A DNA stretch of 64,000 bases from Sphingobacterium sp. SRCM116780 (GCF_021442025.1 NZ_CP090446.1:1054001-1118000); one strand, 5' to 3'; counted from the stretch's first letter, positions 33,948 through 43,917 are shown. Translations and numbers: made by a program. Notes: generated by a model from the sequence alone, not told the origin.

Positions 33948-34766
33948 TTAGAATTTCAAATGTTTCACTGTCAACCCGTTATTTTTAAGTTGTTTAAGAG
34001 CATCAATACCAATGCTGATGTGTGCATCTACATATTTCGCGGTTACAGAAACATCGCTATTGGCTGTTTTTACACCTTCAGGAATCATCGGTTGATCCGA
34101 AACTAATAATAAAGCTCCTGTCGGAATCTTGTTTGCAAATCCTACACTAAAGATAGTTGCGGTTTCCATATCCACAGCCATGGCACGGATGGATTTTAAG
34201 TATTTTTTAAAATCTTTATCATGCTCCCACACGCGTCTGTTGGTTGTGTAGACGGTTCCTGTCCAGTAATCTCGGGAATGGTCACGGATGGTTGTTGAAA
34301 TGGCTTTTTGTAAGGCAAAGGAAGGGAGGGATGGTACTTCTGCAGGGAAGTAATCATTGGATGTACCTTCTCCACGAATAGCTGCAATCGGTAATATTAA
34401 TTCACCGACACCAATCTTCTTTTTCAATCCACCAGTCTTGCCTAAGAATAATACTGCTTTTGGGGTAATGGCTGATAATAAATCCATAACGGTTGCCGCC
34501 ATGGGACTTCCCATACCAAAATTGATAATGGTAATGCCTCCTGCGGTAACACTTTGCATCGGTTTATCTTCTCCATAGATTGGTGCATTGTCATGCATCT
34601 CGGAAAACATCGTGATGTATTTTGAGAAGTTGGTTAATAAGATGTATTCTCCAAATTCTTCTAATGGTCTTCCTGTATAACGAGGTAACCAGTTGTGTAC
34701 GATTTCTTCTTTTGATTTTAAACCTGGAGTGATCGGGGTATCAACGATTTTTTTCTTTTTTGTCAT
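33948..34766 (-). CDS. amn: AMP nucleosidase
   Basis: A 272-residue protein of the PNP/UDP phosphorylase fold: INFGMGSPMAATVMDLL, VLFLGKTGGLKKKIGVGE, AMAVDMETATIFSVGF (the purine/ribose-binding MET motif) and LLLVSDQPMIPEG (catalytic Asp region). The short form, without the N-terminal regulatory domain of the E. coli enzyme, is usual in Bacteroidota. It splits AMP into adenine and ribose 5-phosphate and takes part in purine balance. It lies 48 bases before the cystathionine beta-synthase-like gene on the same strand. Confidence 0.85.
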   Translation of the reverse strand: MTKKKKIVDTPITPGLKSKEEIVHNWLPRYTGRPLEEFGEYILLTNFSKYITMFSEMHDNAPIYGEDKPMQSVTAGGITIINFGMGSPMAATVMDLLSAITPKAVLFLGKTGGLKKKIGVGELILPIAAIRGEGTSNDYFPAEVPSLPSFALQKAISTTIRDHSRDYWTGTVYTTNRRVWEHDKDFKKYLKSIRAMAVDMETATIFSVGFANKIPTGALLLVSDQPMIPEGVKTANSDVSVTAKYVDAHISIGIDALKQLKNNGLTVKHLKF

Positions 34767-34829
34767 AATTCTTCCATTTAATAATTAACAGGTTGCGAGT
34801 GCAACCTGCTTGCTGAATAACAGCTGTTT

Positions 34830-34865
34830 AAAAAAAATCCCTCGCGGTAAGCGAGGGATTTTTTA
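34830..34865 (-). terminator. Terminator after clpX
   Basis: AAAATCCCTCGC / GCGAGGGATTTT with loop GGTAA, and A and T runs on either side. On the minus strand it follows the clpX stop directly. Confidence 0.9.
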
Positions 34866-36116
34866 TTAAGCGACTTGCAATTTTTTGATGTCTGACTTTT
34901 CAAATTTTTTCATCGCATAATCTAACGTGATATGCAATTCCTTTTGATGTGTCTTTTCCTTTGTTGTTGGAATCTCAAACATTGCGTCAAGCATAATTGC
35001 CTCACATATACTTCTCAAACCACGAGCGCCAAGTTTAAATTCATCTGCTTTGTCTACAATAAAACTGTAAACTTCTGCATCAAATTTTAAGTCAATGCCT
35101 TCGTATTCGAATAATTTGCGATACTGTTTGATTAACGCATTTTTTGGTATGGTCAAAATACTCAATAGGGTACCTTTGTCCAACGGATTCAAATACGTTA
35201 ATACAGGTAATCGTCCAATCAACTCTGGAATTAATCCAAAACTTTTCAGATCCTGAGGGGTGATATACTTGTATAGATTTTTTAAATCAATTTCTGCTTC
35301 ATCCTCATTCATGCGGTAACCTACTGTTTGGGTACGTAAACGATTGGCGATTTTCTTTTGAATACCGTCAAACGCACCACCACAGATAAATAAAATGTTG
35401 CTGGTATTGACAGCAATCATTTTTTGATCAGGATGTTTACGCCCACCTTGAGGTGGTACATTGACAACTGTTCCTTCTAAGATTTTCAGTAACGCTTGTT
35501 GCACGCCTTCACCAGATACGTCTCTTGTAATGGATGGGTTATCACTTTTACGCGCTATTTTATCAATTTCATCAATGTAGATAATACCACGTTCAGCAGC
35601 AGCAACATCATAGTCTGCAGCTTGTAGTAAACGTGTTAAGATACTCTCCACATCTTCTCCAACATATCCAGCCTCTGTTAATACTGTAGCATCGACGATA
35701 CTAAAGGGTACATTTAAAATCTTTGCAACAGTTTTCGCCAGTAAAGTTTTACCTGTGCCTGTTTCACCCACAACAATTAAGTTTGATTTCTCAATCTCGA
35801 TTTCGTCATGATCAACTTTTTGATTCAGACGTTTGTAGTGATTGTATACCGCAACAGAGATGACTTTTTTTGCATCATCTTGTCCGATAACATATTGATC
35901 TAAATGCTCTTTTATTTCTAAAGGACGAATTAATTTTAACGCCGTTTGTAATGTTTTACTTTTGCGTTGTTTTAATTCCTCTGCTAGAATTTCGCCAGCT
36001 TGATTGATACAGCGATCACAGATGTGAGCACCATCTCCAGCGATAAGCATTTGGGCATCATTTTTACTCGTTCCGCAGAAAGAGCAATGGACACCACTTG
36101 TATTATTTTTAGCCAT
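34866..36116 (-). CDS. clpX: ATP-dependent unfoldase ClpX
   Basis: A 416-residue AAA+ protein. The N-terminal zinc-binding domain has C11, C14, C33 and C36 ([18 protein letters not shown]). The AAA module has Walker A GETGTGKT, pore loop GYVGEDVE, Walker [13 protein letters not shown], sensor 1 and a GARGLRSI sensor 2. IGF-type ClpP loop region follows [10 protein letters not shown]. It unfolds ssrA-tagged and other proteins for ClpP. It starts 2 bases after the clpP stop, so the two form an operon. Confidence 0.97.
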   Translation of the reverse strand: MAKNNTSGVHCSFCGTSKNDAQMLIAGDGAHICDRCINQAGEILAEELKQRKSKTLQTALKLIRPLEIKEHLDQYVIGQDDAKKVISVAVYNHYKRLNQKVDHDEIEIEKSNLIVVGETGTGKTLLAKTVAKILNVPFSIVDATVLTEAGYVGEDVESILTRLLQAADYDVAAAERGIIYIDEIDKIARKSDNPSITRDVSGEGVQQALLKILEGTVVNVPPQGGRKHPDQKMIAVNTSNILFICGGAFDGIQKKIANRLRTQTVGYRMNEDEAEIDLKNLYKYITPQDLKSFGLIPELIGRLPVLTYLNPLDKGTLLSILTIPKNALIKQYRKLFEYEGIDLKFDAEVYSFIVDKADEFKLGARGLRSICEAIMLDAMFEIPTTKEKTHQKELHITLDYAMKKFEKSDIKKLQVA

Positions 36117-36118
36117 TA

Positions 36119-36820
36119 TTATTTAATAATCTCCTTTTTAGGAAGTAAAATCTCATCAATCATTCCAAAGTCTTTTGCTTCAGAAGCTTTCATCCAATAA
36201 TCACGATCAGAAGATTTTTCAACCCATTCATACGTCTGACCTGAGTGGTCAGCAATAATGGTGTAAAGCTCTTCTTTCAATTTCATCATTTCACGCAGAT
36301 TAATCTCCATGTCTGAAGCCACTCCTTGAGCACCACCTGAAGGTTGGTGAATCATCACACGTGAGTGTCTTAATGCTGCGCGCTTACCTTTTGCACCAGC
36401 AACCAATAAAACAGCACCCATAGAAGCTGCGATACCTGTACAGATCGTCGCAACATCAGGTGAAATATATTGCATGGTATCATAAATACCTAAACCAGCA
36501 TATACACTACCACCTGGTGAGTTGATGTAAATCTGGATATCACGCTGAGCATCTGTTGATTGTAAAAACAACAATTGTGCCTGAATGATATTTGCTACCT
36601 GATCGTTAATACCATCACCTAAGAAAATAATACGATCCATCATTAAACGTGAAAACACATCCATCTGAGCAACATTTAATTGACGCTCTTCAACGATATA
36701 AGGTGTCAAGTTTGTTGGCGTATTCACTTGAGCACGCGCTATAAAACCATCAACATGTTGACTTCCAATTCTATGATGCTTAATTGCATATTTTCTGAAC
36801 TCGTTTTTATCTATATTCAT
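36119..36820 (-). CDS. clpP: ATP-dependent protease subunit ClpP
   Basis: A 233-residue serine peptidase of family S14. The triad is S133 ([11 protein letters not shown]), H158 (VMIHQPSGG) and an Asp in [18 protein letters not shown]. The oxyanion loop [11 protein letters not shown] is present. An N-terminal extension of ~40 residues precedes the IVEERQ start of the mature enzyme, as is usual for self-processing ClpP. It forms the tetradecameric barrel with ClpX, encoded directly downstream. No trigger factor gene lies upstream in this window. Confidence 0.97.
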   Translation of the reverse strand: MNIDKNEFRKYAIKHHRIGSQHVDGFIARAQVNTPTNLTPYIVEERQLNVAQMDVFSRLMMDRIIFLGDGINDQVANIIQAQLLFLQSTDAQRDIQIYINSPGGSVYAGLGIYDTMQYISPDVATICTGIAASMGAVLLVAGAKGKRAALRHSRVMIHQPSGGAQGVASDMEINLREMMKLKEELYTIIADHSGQTYEWVEKSSDRDYWMKASEAKDFGMIDEILLPKKEIIK

Positions 36821-36917
36821 ATTCTTTAATGATTCAAATTTATAGGACTAATATAAAACTATATTTTAAATAATAAATACTACAGACCATTTGTTTTACA
36901 CCAGATTTACAATTATA

Positions 36918-37376
36918 CTACAGTTGGTCATAGTTTGGTAATTCTTTTATAAATGCGAAGGATTTATTTTCAAAATCGATCTGACAATAATAATGTTCCA
37001 AACCATTACTTACAAGTAATAACGGAATTTTATGAATAGAATTGTAGTTGGCGATCTGTTCAAATGTAGCTTGTGTAATTTTTATATGTGGCGCTTTAAA
37101 TTCTGCTAAGACTATTTTTTGTCCTTGATTATTGTAAATCAGGAGGTCACTTCTTTTTTGAAGATCATTTAACCGAAGACCACCTTCTATTTTCATCAGC
37201 GATTTTGGATATTTCTTATTCAGATGAAGATAATGCACCCAATGTTGTCGAACCCATTCTTCAGGTGTCAATACAAGCTTTTTCTTACGTAAATCGTCAA
37301 AGATAAAAATGGTTTCATTTTCTTTTGTCAATTTCGCTGGGAATGGCGGTAAATTTAACGGAATTGGGCTAAACAT
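36918..37376 (-). CDS. HsdR N-terminal-like (PD-(D/E)XK) protein
   Basis: A 152-residue protein similar to the type I restriction enzyme R N-terminal domain family that occurs alone in Bacteroidota. The nuclease-like motif is present: KRSDLLIYNNQGQ (Asp) followed by VLAEFKAP (E-x-K). No helicase or HsdM/HsdS genes are nearby, so it is not part of a restriction system here. It lies opposite holA. A catalytic role is possible but unproven. Confidence 0.8.
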   Translation of the reverse strand: MFSPIPLNLPPFPAKLTKENETIFIFDDLRKKKLVLTPEEWVRQHWVHYLHLNKKYPKSLMKIEGGLRLNDLQKRSDLLIYNNQGQKIVLAEFKAPHIKITQATFEQIANYNSIHKIPLLLVSNGLEHYYCQIDFENKSFAFIKELPNYDQL

Positions 37377-38020
37377 AGGACAAAGATACTAATTTTTGGG
37401 AGACTCAATAACCTAAGATGCCATAATTAATGTCATTAAAAATTGTATCCTATAATAAATACTTGTGTATAACTATTTAAATTTTAAATAGTTAACAATA
37501 AAAAGCTGTAAATAGGATATTTTATGTATCGTTGAGGGATAGATAACGGATGGGAGATCATTTGAGCTAAAGAAAGTTTTCCTGTACTCTTTAGCTGTTC
37601 TTACTGTATATATTATATGATTCTATACACAAGGTGTATAGCTAACCTAGGATAATCAATCAAATGATGTATGGCTATTTCAGTATAAGACACTATTCTG
37701 TTCATAGGTAGGGCTAAAGCAGTGCCTAAGTAGGGACTAAGCAGGGTATAAGCGTAGACTAAGCGTACATACAGTATTAAAAGTATACCTATAATGCACT
37801 ATCAACGCACTTAGTACGCTCTTACCAGTTCCAAATATCATGCGCTCTTGAATAACGCTTTATCTATGCTTATACCCTGTAGTATCCCTGCTTAGGCACT
37901 GGATGGATAGCGTATGGTTGCTAGACAGGAAGAAAAATTGTTCTCCCATGTGGCTGTTATTTCCGTATTCGCTTATACAAATTTTATCGTTCATCAATTT
38001 AGTTGTAATTTAGTGGCATC
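37377..38020. other. Divergent intergenic region with a large palindrome
   Basis: 644 bases between the HsdR_N-like gene and holA with no coding sequence. It holds the inverted repeat listed at 37720-37901 and otherwise AT-rich sequence. Promoters of both genes should be here but were not identified. Confidence 0.6.
37720..37901. repeat. Imperfect inverted repeat, 46-base arms
   Basis: The left arm begins CAGTGCCTAAG (37720) and the right arm ends CTTAGGCACTG (37901). By hand, 37 of 46 positions pair, including CAGGGTATAAGC / GCTTATACCCTGT-type blocks. The centre is about 90 bases and has a further pair, AAGCGTAC / GTACGCT. Words such as CTAAG and TAAGC recur within it. It resembles a REP- or MITE-type repeat rather than a terminator. 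Confidence 0.6.
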
Positions 38021-39022
38021 ATGAATATCAGTCCCATTCTAGCAGACATAAAAAAGAGAAAATACGTACCCATCTACTTACTACATGGGGAGGAGAGCTA
38101 TTTTATAGATGTCATCAGTGATGCCTTAGAAAATTCGGTACTGAATGATGCTCAAAAAGGGTTTGACCAAACAATTTTGTATGGAAAAGATACCGACTTT
38201 TCTACCATTGTCAATGCCGCTAAGCGGTATCCGATGATGAGTGATTACCAATTGATCATCATCAAAGAAGCACAGGATTTGAAATGGAAGGACGATGATT
38301 TGCTGCTCAAATATATGGAACAGCTAACACCAACAACTGTTTTAGTGCTGGATTATAAGTATAGTAAATTTGATAAACGAAAAAAACTATATAAGGCGAT
38401 TGAGAAAAAAGGGCTAGTTGTTGAATCAAATAAACTATACGATGATAAAGTGGCTGCCTGGATAGGTTCTTACATCAAGGAGCAGGGCTGGAATATGCAT
38501 CCACAGGCTGCGGCATTGATGGCAGAATATTTAGGAACAGAGTTGTCGAAGATCGTCAACGAGCTGAATAAATTGATGCTGAATGTGCCTAAAGAAAGAG
38601 AAATCTCCGTAACAGATATTGAACAAAATATTGGTATCTCCAAAGATTTCAATGTTTTTGAACTGAATACGGCTTTAGCTAGGCGCAACGCATTCAAGGC
38701 GTACCAAATTGTTGATTATTTTGCCGCAAACCCGAAAAGTAATCCGTTGGTTTTAGTGCTTGGAAATATGGCTGGTTATTTTACAAAAATTTTAAAATAC
38801 CATTATATCATTGATAAAAGTACAGCAGCTAAAGAACTCGGGGTTCATCCTTTCTTTCTCAAAGAATATGAACTTGCCGCTCGGAATTACAATAGAAGGA
38901 AAACCTTTGCTATTATTGAAGCTTTAAAAGATGCCGATCTGAAATCTAAGGGAATGCATGTCGGAAGTAACACCAATACAAAGGATATTCTGACAGAATT
39001 AATATTTAGTATTTTAAATTGA
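38021..39022 (+). CDS. holA: DNA polymerase III delta subunit
   Basis: A 333-residue protein of the HolA family: PIYLLHGEESYFIDVISDAL at the N terminus, a YPMMSDYQLIIIKEAQDL strand-helix segment in the AAA-like domain, and the C-terminal helical collar domain (NPLVLVLGNMAGYFTKIL, GVHPFFLKEYELAARNY). It is the wrench of the clamp loader that opens the beta ring. Walker motifs are absent, as expected for delta. A terminator follows 47 bases after the stop. Confidence 0.92.
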   Translation: MNISPILADIKKRKYVPIYLLHGEESYFIDVISDALENSVLNDAQKGFDQTILYGKDTDFSTIVNAAKRYPMMSDYQLIIIKEAQDLKWKDDDLLLKYMEQLTPTTVLVLDYKYSKFDKRKKLYKAIEKKGLVVESNKLYDDKVAAWIGSYIKEQGWNMHPQAAALMAEYLGTELSKIVNELNKLMLNVPKEREISVTDIEQNIGISKDFNVFELNTALARRNAFKAYQIVDYFAANPKSNPLVLVLGNMAGYFTKILKYHYIIDKSTAAKELGVHPFFLKEYELAARNYNRRKTFAIIEALKDADLKSKGMHVGSNTNTKDILTELIFSILN

Positions 39023-39068
39023 CGCCACCCTTCTTTAATTAAGTATTAGCAAGTCGGTTATTAATTAT

Positions 39069-39107
39069 AAAAAAACCTTTTCCATGCATTTGGACAAGGT
39101 TTTTTTA
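39069..39107 (+). terminator. Terminator after holA
   Basis: AAAAAAACCTT(TT)CCA / TGGACAAGGTTTTTTT around TGCATT, with a T run. Confidence 0.8.
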
Positions 39108-39188
39108 TGAAACCGTAGATGTTGTTTAGTCTAATTGTTTGATTTGTAGCTCATTGTAATTCAATGTTATTTTATTGTAATTTTTGAG

Positions 39189-39226
39189 TTAAACGCTTGT
39201 TTAAATTAAACGCTTGTTTAAATTTG
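39189..39226 (+). promoter_or_regulatory. TetR efflux operon promoter and tandem operator
   Basis: Two perfect tandem 17-base copies of TTAAACGCTTGTTTAAA (39189-39205, 39206-39222). Each holds the dyad AAAC-GCTT-GTTT. A consensus Bacteroidota -7 element TAAATTTG (39219-39226) overlaps the second copy, and a TTG (39198-39200) lies 18 bases upstream as a -33 element. The start codon is 29 bases on. Autoregulation by the TetR protein is the natural reading. Confidence 0.7.
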
Positions 39227-39254
39227 CATTCGATTTTAACATGCACGTCAAACA

Positions 39255-39872
39255 ATGGAGTTTAACGAGAAACAATTGGAAATATTACATGTCGCCGAAG
39301 AGCTTTTTTCACAGAACGGCTTTGATGGAACCTCTGTACGAGATATTGCGAATCAAGCTCAGGTTAATGTAGCCATGATCAATTATTATTTTGGATCTAA
39401 GGATAAATTGCTGGATGATTTGTTTGCTTATCGCATTGAAAAATTTAAAATGGATGATCGTATTCTGAAGTTACCGATATCCGTTATGGAGATGCTGGAT
39501 GAAATGGTAAATTCTTATATCACATGCATGAATTCCAGCCTGGCTATTTATCAGATTATTGCGATCGAAGCGGGAGTGAAGAAGCGTTTATTGTTGTCTG
39601 ATTCCTACAAAAGCTTAAAGGAACATAATCTGCGCGTCATTTCTGAAATTATTCAAAAAGGAATTGCAGGAGGTGAATTTCGGGAAGGAAATGATCCGGT
39701 ATTGATTCATGCGACGATGATGGGAACTTTTATGAATTTTCAGATGAATAAAACGTTTCTAAAATCTGAATTAAAAATTACTTCGGACGACGTATATACG
39801 CAATATATGGAGTCTACATTAATAACACATTTACAAAGAACGATTAAAGCTTTATTAACATATGAATACTAA
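39255..39872 (+). CDS. TetR family regulator of efflux operon
   Basis: A 205-residue protein. The N-terminal helix-turn-helix is typical (LHVAEELFSQNGFDGTSVRD, IANQAQVNVAMINYYFGSKD). The C-terminal ligand domain is all helical. It is the first gene of a four-gene run with a TolC protein (overlap 11 bases), an HlyD adaptor and an MFS pump, so it likely represses them and responds to a pump substrate. Its promoter carries two perfect tandem operator-like repeats. Confidence 0.92.
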   Translation: MEFNEKQLEILHVAEELFSQNGFDGTSVRDIANQAQVNVAMINYYFGSKDKLLDDLFAYRIEKFKMDDRILKLPISVMEMLDEMVNSYITCMNSSLAIYQIIAIEAGVKKRLLLSDSYKSLKEHNLRVISEIIQKGIAGGEFREGNDPVLIHATMMGTFMNFQMNKTFLKSELKITSDDVYTQYMESTLITHLQRTIKALLTYEY

Positions 39873-41169
39873 AATAGGAAAGTTGGGGCTCTTACTTTTC
39901 TTGCTACAAGGTTCGGCATTTGCACAGCAAAATAAGCCTCTTAATTTACAAGAGGTTATCCGACTTGCTCAGACACAAAGTTTAGAAGCCAAAGCTTCAG
40001 ATACAAAAATTACAGGTAGAAAATTAGAATACGAAGCATCGAGAAACAGCTTGCTTCCAGATGCTAAAGTGAGTGGTCAGTATTTGGCCATGACCTCACC
40101 AGATGTGAATTTGCAAATACCATTGTCCTCTTCATCAGAAGATCCGATGGCGATTAAAGCAAATCAATTGTTACTTGGACAAGCGTCTATCAGTATGCCA
40201 GTATATACTGGAGGGAAAATCAAAAATAGTATTGCTGCTGCTAGTAATGCGATTAAAGTGGAAGAATTCTCTGCTTTAGCCTTGAAAGATCAATTGGCAG
40301 AACGCGGTATCAATTTATACATCAATTTATATAAAGCGCAGCAAACAGCACTTTTGATGGAAGAAAACATTAAAAGGTCAGAACAACGTGTTGTCGATTT
40401 TAAAGCCATGGAAGCGAATGGTATTATTCCACGAAATGACCTTTTAAAAGCAGAATTACAGTTGTCTAATTATAAGGTTGCACTACAAGAAGCACAAAAG
40501 AATTCAACCGTTTTGAATTATCAATTGGTTAATTTTTTGAAATTGGATGAAGCGACTGTTATCTCATCTATTGATTTAGATGAAGCACCAACGGCGATCG
40601 ATTTTTCGGATGCGAATGCAGCCTTAGCCAATAGAAATGAATTGAAAGCATTGCAGGCACAACACGATATTGCATTGAACAAGGTGAATATTGAGAAATC
40701 AAATGCTTTACCAAAGATCGCATTAACAGGTGGTTATGCAGCATTGGACGTACACAATTTGGTAACTGTGAAAAATGCGATTAATGTTGGTGTAGGGGTA
40801 TCTTATGATATAGGATCACTTTATAAAAATAAGAAAAATGTCAATATCGCTCGTAACCAAGTGAGTCAGGTGGATGAGAATGTCGTAATGATGAACGATA
40901 AAATCAAAGTTCAAGTACAACAGGCAAATGAAAACTATCATCTAACGGTTTCTCAAAATCAGTTATATACGGAAGCGGTGAATCAGGCGAATGAGAATTA
41001 TCGGATCGTAAAAGATAAATATGATAATGGCGTAGCGGATACCGATGATTTATTGGAAGCAGATGTACAACAGTTGCAATCAAAAATCAATTTAGCAATT
41101 TCTAAGGCTAATACAATAGAGAAATATTATGATTTGCTTTTAGCAAATGGTCAACTAACAACAAAATAA
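39862..41169 (+). CDS. TolC family outer membrane efflux protein
   Basis: A 435-residue protein with a signal peptide (MNTKIGKLGLLLFLLQGSAFAQ). It has the two-fold TolC repeat: LNLQEVIRLAQTQSLEAKA near the start, long heptad helices, and the strand pair SISMPVYTGGKI. It forms the outer membrane channel of the EmrAB-like pump encoded by the next two genes. Its start overlaps the TetR stop. Confidence 0.92.
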   Translation: MNTKIGKLGLLLFLLQGSAFAQQNKPLNLQEVIRLAQTQSLEAKASDTKITGRKLEYEASRNSLLPDAKVSGQYLAMTSPDVNLQIPLSSSSEDPMAIKANQLLLGQASISMPVYTGGKIKNSIAAASNAIKVEEFSALALKDQLAERGINLYINLYKAQQTALLMEENIKRSEQRVVDFKAMEANGIIPRNDLLKAELQLSNYKVALQEAQKNSTVLNYQLVNFLKLDEATVISSIDLDEAPTAIDFSDANAALANRNELKALQAQHDIALNKVNIEKSNALPKIALTGGYAALDVHNLVTVKNAINVGVGVSYDIGSLYKNKKNVNIARNQVSQVDENVVMMNDKIKVQVQQANENYHLTVSQNQLYTEAVNQANENYRIVKDKYDNGVADTDDLLEADVQQLQSKINLAISKANTIEKYYDLLLANGQLTTK

Positions 41170-41181
41170 TTATAAATATCA

Positions 41182-42273
41182 ATGGAAAATCAAGAAGAAA
41201 AGAAACCATCAAATAAGAAATTTGCCTTCATTCTGATTGCTTTTGTCTTAGTTATAGTAGGGTATGGTGGTTATAAATACATACACGGACAAACGCATGA
41301 AACGACAGATGATGCGCAGATCGATAAAAATATGAACCCGATTATCCCTAAAGTAGGGGGGTATATTGCTCAGGTCTATGTAAAAGATAATGATATCGTA
41401 AAGAAAGGTGATACGTTATTTACCATTGATACGCAAGATTATTTGATTAAAGTAAAAGAGGCTGAAGCGGCATTGTTAAGTGCTGAGGGTTCATTTGAAG
41501 TGTCGAAAGCAGATGTAAATGCAACCTCAGCGAATGTGGCTATTTCTGATGCAACTGTCCGTTCGAATAGTGGTAGTATCGATGCCGCAAAAATCCGTGC
41601 AGAACAAGCTCGAAATGATTATGATCGTTATGCTAATTTGTATAACAATCATTCGATTACAAAACAACAATATGAGCAAGCGTTAACAACGAAATTAGAA
41701 GCGGAGAAACAAGTGGAGATTTTACAACAACAACGAAATGCTTCAAACTCACAACGTTCTGCTGTCTTAAGTAAAACAACTGTTGCAACCAAACAAACTG
41801 CTGTGGCACAAGCAAATATTGAGCGTGCTAAAGCTGCTGTTGATGCTGCAAAATTGAATCTTTCTTATACAGCTGTTATTGCTTCTGCAGATGGTCAAGT
41901 TTCGAATGTGAAAATTAGACCTGGACAGATGGTCAACCCTGGTGCTGCTTTATTCTATATTGTCGATAATCACGAAACGTGGGTAGTAGCGAATTTCAAA
42001 GAAACCCAAATGAATGAAATTAGAATAGGACAAAAAGTAGCGGTGACGGTAGACGCTTATCCGGATATCGAATTTGAAGGGGAGGTGAATTCTTTCTCTC
42101 CAGCAACAGGTTCTAAATTTTCTTTATTACCGCCAGATAATGCGACAGGTAACTTCGTAAAAACAGTACAACGTTTACCTGTAAAGATACTATTAACGAA
42201 AGCGAACAAAACGGATCAAATTGCTTTATTGCGTCCTGGTATGAATGCAGATATTGACGTTCATTTAAAATAA
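41182..42273 (+). CDS. HlyD/EmrA-like membrane fusion protein
   Basis: A 363-residue protein with one N-terminal membrane anchor (FAFILIAFVLVIVGYGGYKYI), two lipoyl half-motifs (VYVKDNDIVKKGDTLFTID and SADGQVSNVKIRPGQMVNPG) flanking a coiled-coil hairpin, and a beta-barrel (ATGSKFSLLPPDNATGNFVK, the motif of EmrA relatives). It links the MFS pump to the TolC channel. It starts 12 bases after the TolC stop. Confidence 0.93.
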   Translation: MENQEEKKPSNKKFAFILIAFVLVIVGYGGYKYIHGQTHETTDDAQIDKNMNPIIPKVGGYIAQVYVKDNDIVKKGDTLFTIDTQDYLIKVKEAEAALLSAEGSFEVSKADVNATSANVAISDATVRSNSGSIDAAKIRAEQARNDYDRYANLYNNHSITKQQYEQALTTKLEAEKQVEILQQQRNASNSQRSAVLSKTTVATKQTAVAQANIERAKAAVDAAKLNLSYTAVIASADGQVSNVKIRPGQMVNPGAALFYIVDNHETWVVANFKETQMNEIRIGQKVAVTVDAYPDIEFEGEVNSFSPATGSKFSLLPPDNATGNFVKTVQRLPVKILLTKANKTDQIALLRPGMNADIDVHLK

Positions 42274-42277
42274 AATT

Positions 42278-43861
42278 ATGACAGCTACGCTTGATCAAGA
42301 TAGTCTCATTGAGTACGGGTATCGACGTGTAATCATTACCATTATTGCGGTTCTCTGTGCTTTATTGGAGATTGTCGATACCACCATTGTCAATGTTGCC
42401 CTCAACGATATGAAAGGAACATTAGGGGCGACATTGACGGATATTGCTTGGGTGATCACAGCATATGCGATCGCCAATGTAATCGTTATCCCAATGACAA
42501 GTTGGCTATCGCAACAATTTGGTCGAAGAAATTACTTTGCTGCTTCTATTGTTATTTTTACGGTAGCTTCCTTTTTATGTGGTAATTCGACCAATATATG
42601 GGAACTTGTATTTTTTAGATTTTTGCAAGGAATGGGAGGGGGAGCGTTATTGGTTACCGCTCAAACCATCATTACGGAAAGTTACCCTCCAGCGAAAAGA
42701 AGTATGGCACAAGCCATCTATGGGATGGGGGTTATTGTAGGGCCGACATTAGGACCTCCTTTGGGTGGTTATATTGTGGATCATTTCTCATGGCCTTATA
42801 TTTTTTATATCAATGTACCTTTAGGTATTATTGCAGTGCTACTGACACTTTCGTTTGTTAAAAGTCCAAAATATGGAGAAAAACAGGCTGCTAAAGATGT
42901 GGATTGGTGGGGAATGATTTTTCTGATTATGTTCATTGGTTCGCTTCAGTATGTGCTGGAACATGGACAACAGGATGATTGGTTCGCAGATAGAGCGATC
43001 GTTATTTTATCCGTTACTTCCGTTTTAGGATTATTGCTTTTCATTTGGCGAGAGATGGTGTATGACCGGCCTATTGTAAATCTTCGGGTACTGAAAGATA
43101 AAAATTTGCAGGTAGGTGTTGTCATGAGTTTCATCTTAGGATTTGGACTATTCGGTTCTACGTTTGTCATCCCTATCTATACACAATCGATCCTCGGATG
43201 GACGGCTACAGATGCGGGTCTATTGCTGATTCCTAGTTCATTGATGACAGGGGTGATGATGCCTTTTATTGGTAAAATGATCCAAAATGGTGTTCCTCAA
43301 AAATATATGGTGGCTTTAGGCTTGTGTGTTTTCTTCGGTTTTTCATTTGTGATGTATAGCCGCTTGACCAATGATACAGGTGCAGAACATATGTTTTGGC
43401 CCTTGATATTTAGAGGGGTTGGATTGGGGTTATTGTTTGTGCCAGTCATGACGTTATCACTATCGACCTTGTCGGGTAAAAGTATTGGTGAAGGTGCCGC
43501 TTTTACAGGTATGATGCGTCAATTAGGGGGATCATTTGGTATCGCATTGATTACCACTTTTATTTCTCGTTTTACGCAAGCTCACCGTGTAAATTTGTTA
43601 GCTAACTTAGATCCAACTCGTTTTGAAGTCCAACAAAGAATCAATCAGCTGCAAGCTGGTTTTGTAGCAAAAGGATTTACACCAAATGAAGCTTTAGCGA
43701 AGGCTTACCAGATATTGGAAGGTTCAGTCATGAAACAAGCAACTGTGTTATCGTATATGGATGTGTTTTTATTCATTGGATTACTGTTTATCGCTTGTGT
43801 ACCTTTTGTATTGATGATCAAACAGGGTAAGAATAAAGTAGATACCTCTAGTTTGCATTAA
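42278..43861 (+). CDS. DHA2 family MFS multidrug transporter, EmrB-like
   Basis: A 527-residue protein with 14 predicted membrane helices. Motifs: LLEIVDTTIVNVALNDMKG in helix 1 (the DHA2 D-TIVNVAL signature), WLSQQFGRRNYF (motif A) and GPTLGPPLGGYIVD (motif C of drug/proton antiporters). It should exchange protons for lipophilic drugs and hand them to the HlyD-TolC conduit. It begins 4 bases after the HlyD stop. A terminator follows. Confidence 0.93.
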   Translation: MTATLDQDSLIEYGYRRVIITIIAVLCALLEIVDTTIVNVALNDMKGTLGATLTDIAWVITAYAIANVIVIPMTSWLSQQFGRRNYFAASIVIFTVASFLCGNSTNIWELVFFRFLQGMGGGALLVTAQTIITESYPPAKRSMAQAIYGMGVIVGPTLGPPLGGYIVDHFSWPYIFYINVPLGIIAVLLTLSFVKSPKYGEKQAAKDVDWWGMIFLIMFIGSLQYVLEHGQQDDWFADRAIVILSVTSVLGLLLFIWREMVYDRPIVNLRVLKDKNLQVGVVMSFILGFGLFGSTFVIPIYTQSILGWTATDAGLLLIPSSLMTGVMMPFIGKMIQNGVPQKYMVALGLCVFFGFSFVMYSRLTNDTGAEHMFWPLIFRGVGLGLLFVPVMTLSLSTLSGKSIGEGAAFTGMMRQLGGSFGIALITTFISRFTQAHRVNLLANLDPTRFEVQQRINQLQAGFVAKGFTPNEALAKAYQILEGSVMKQATVLSYMDVFLFIGLLFIACVPFVLMIKQGKNKVDTSSLH

Positions 43862-43885
43862 AAGATTGATGAACTCATTTTCAAG

Positions 43886-43917
43886 AACAGCAGTAAACCA
43901 GTTTTACTGCTGTTTTT
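43886..43917 (+). terminator. Terminator of the efflux operon
   Basis: ACAGCAGTAAA / TTTTACTGCTGT around CCAG, followed by a run of T. Confidence 0.85.

Noticed and set aside
34830..34865. Possible riboswitch near clpX
   Set aside because: It is a simple hairpin with a T run after the clpX stop, that is, a terminator.
37377..38020. Possible CRISPR array suggested by recurring CTAAG/TAAGC words
   Set aside because: The words are short, irregularly spaced and explained by an imperfect inverted repeat; no regular repeats and spacers exist.
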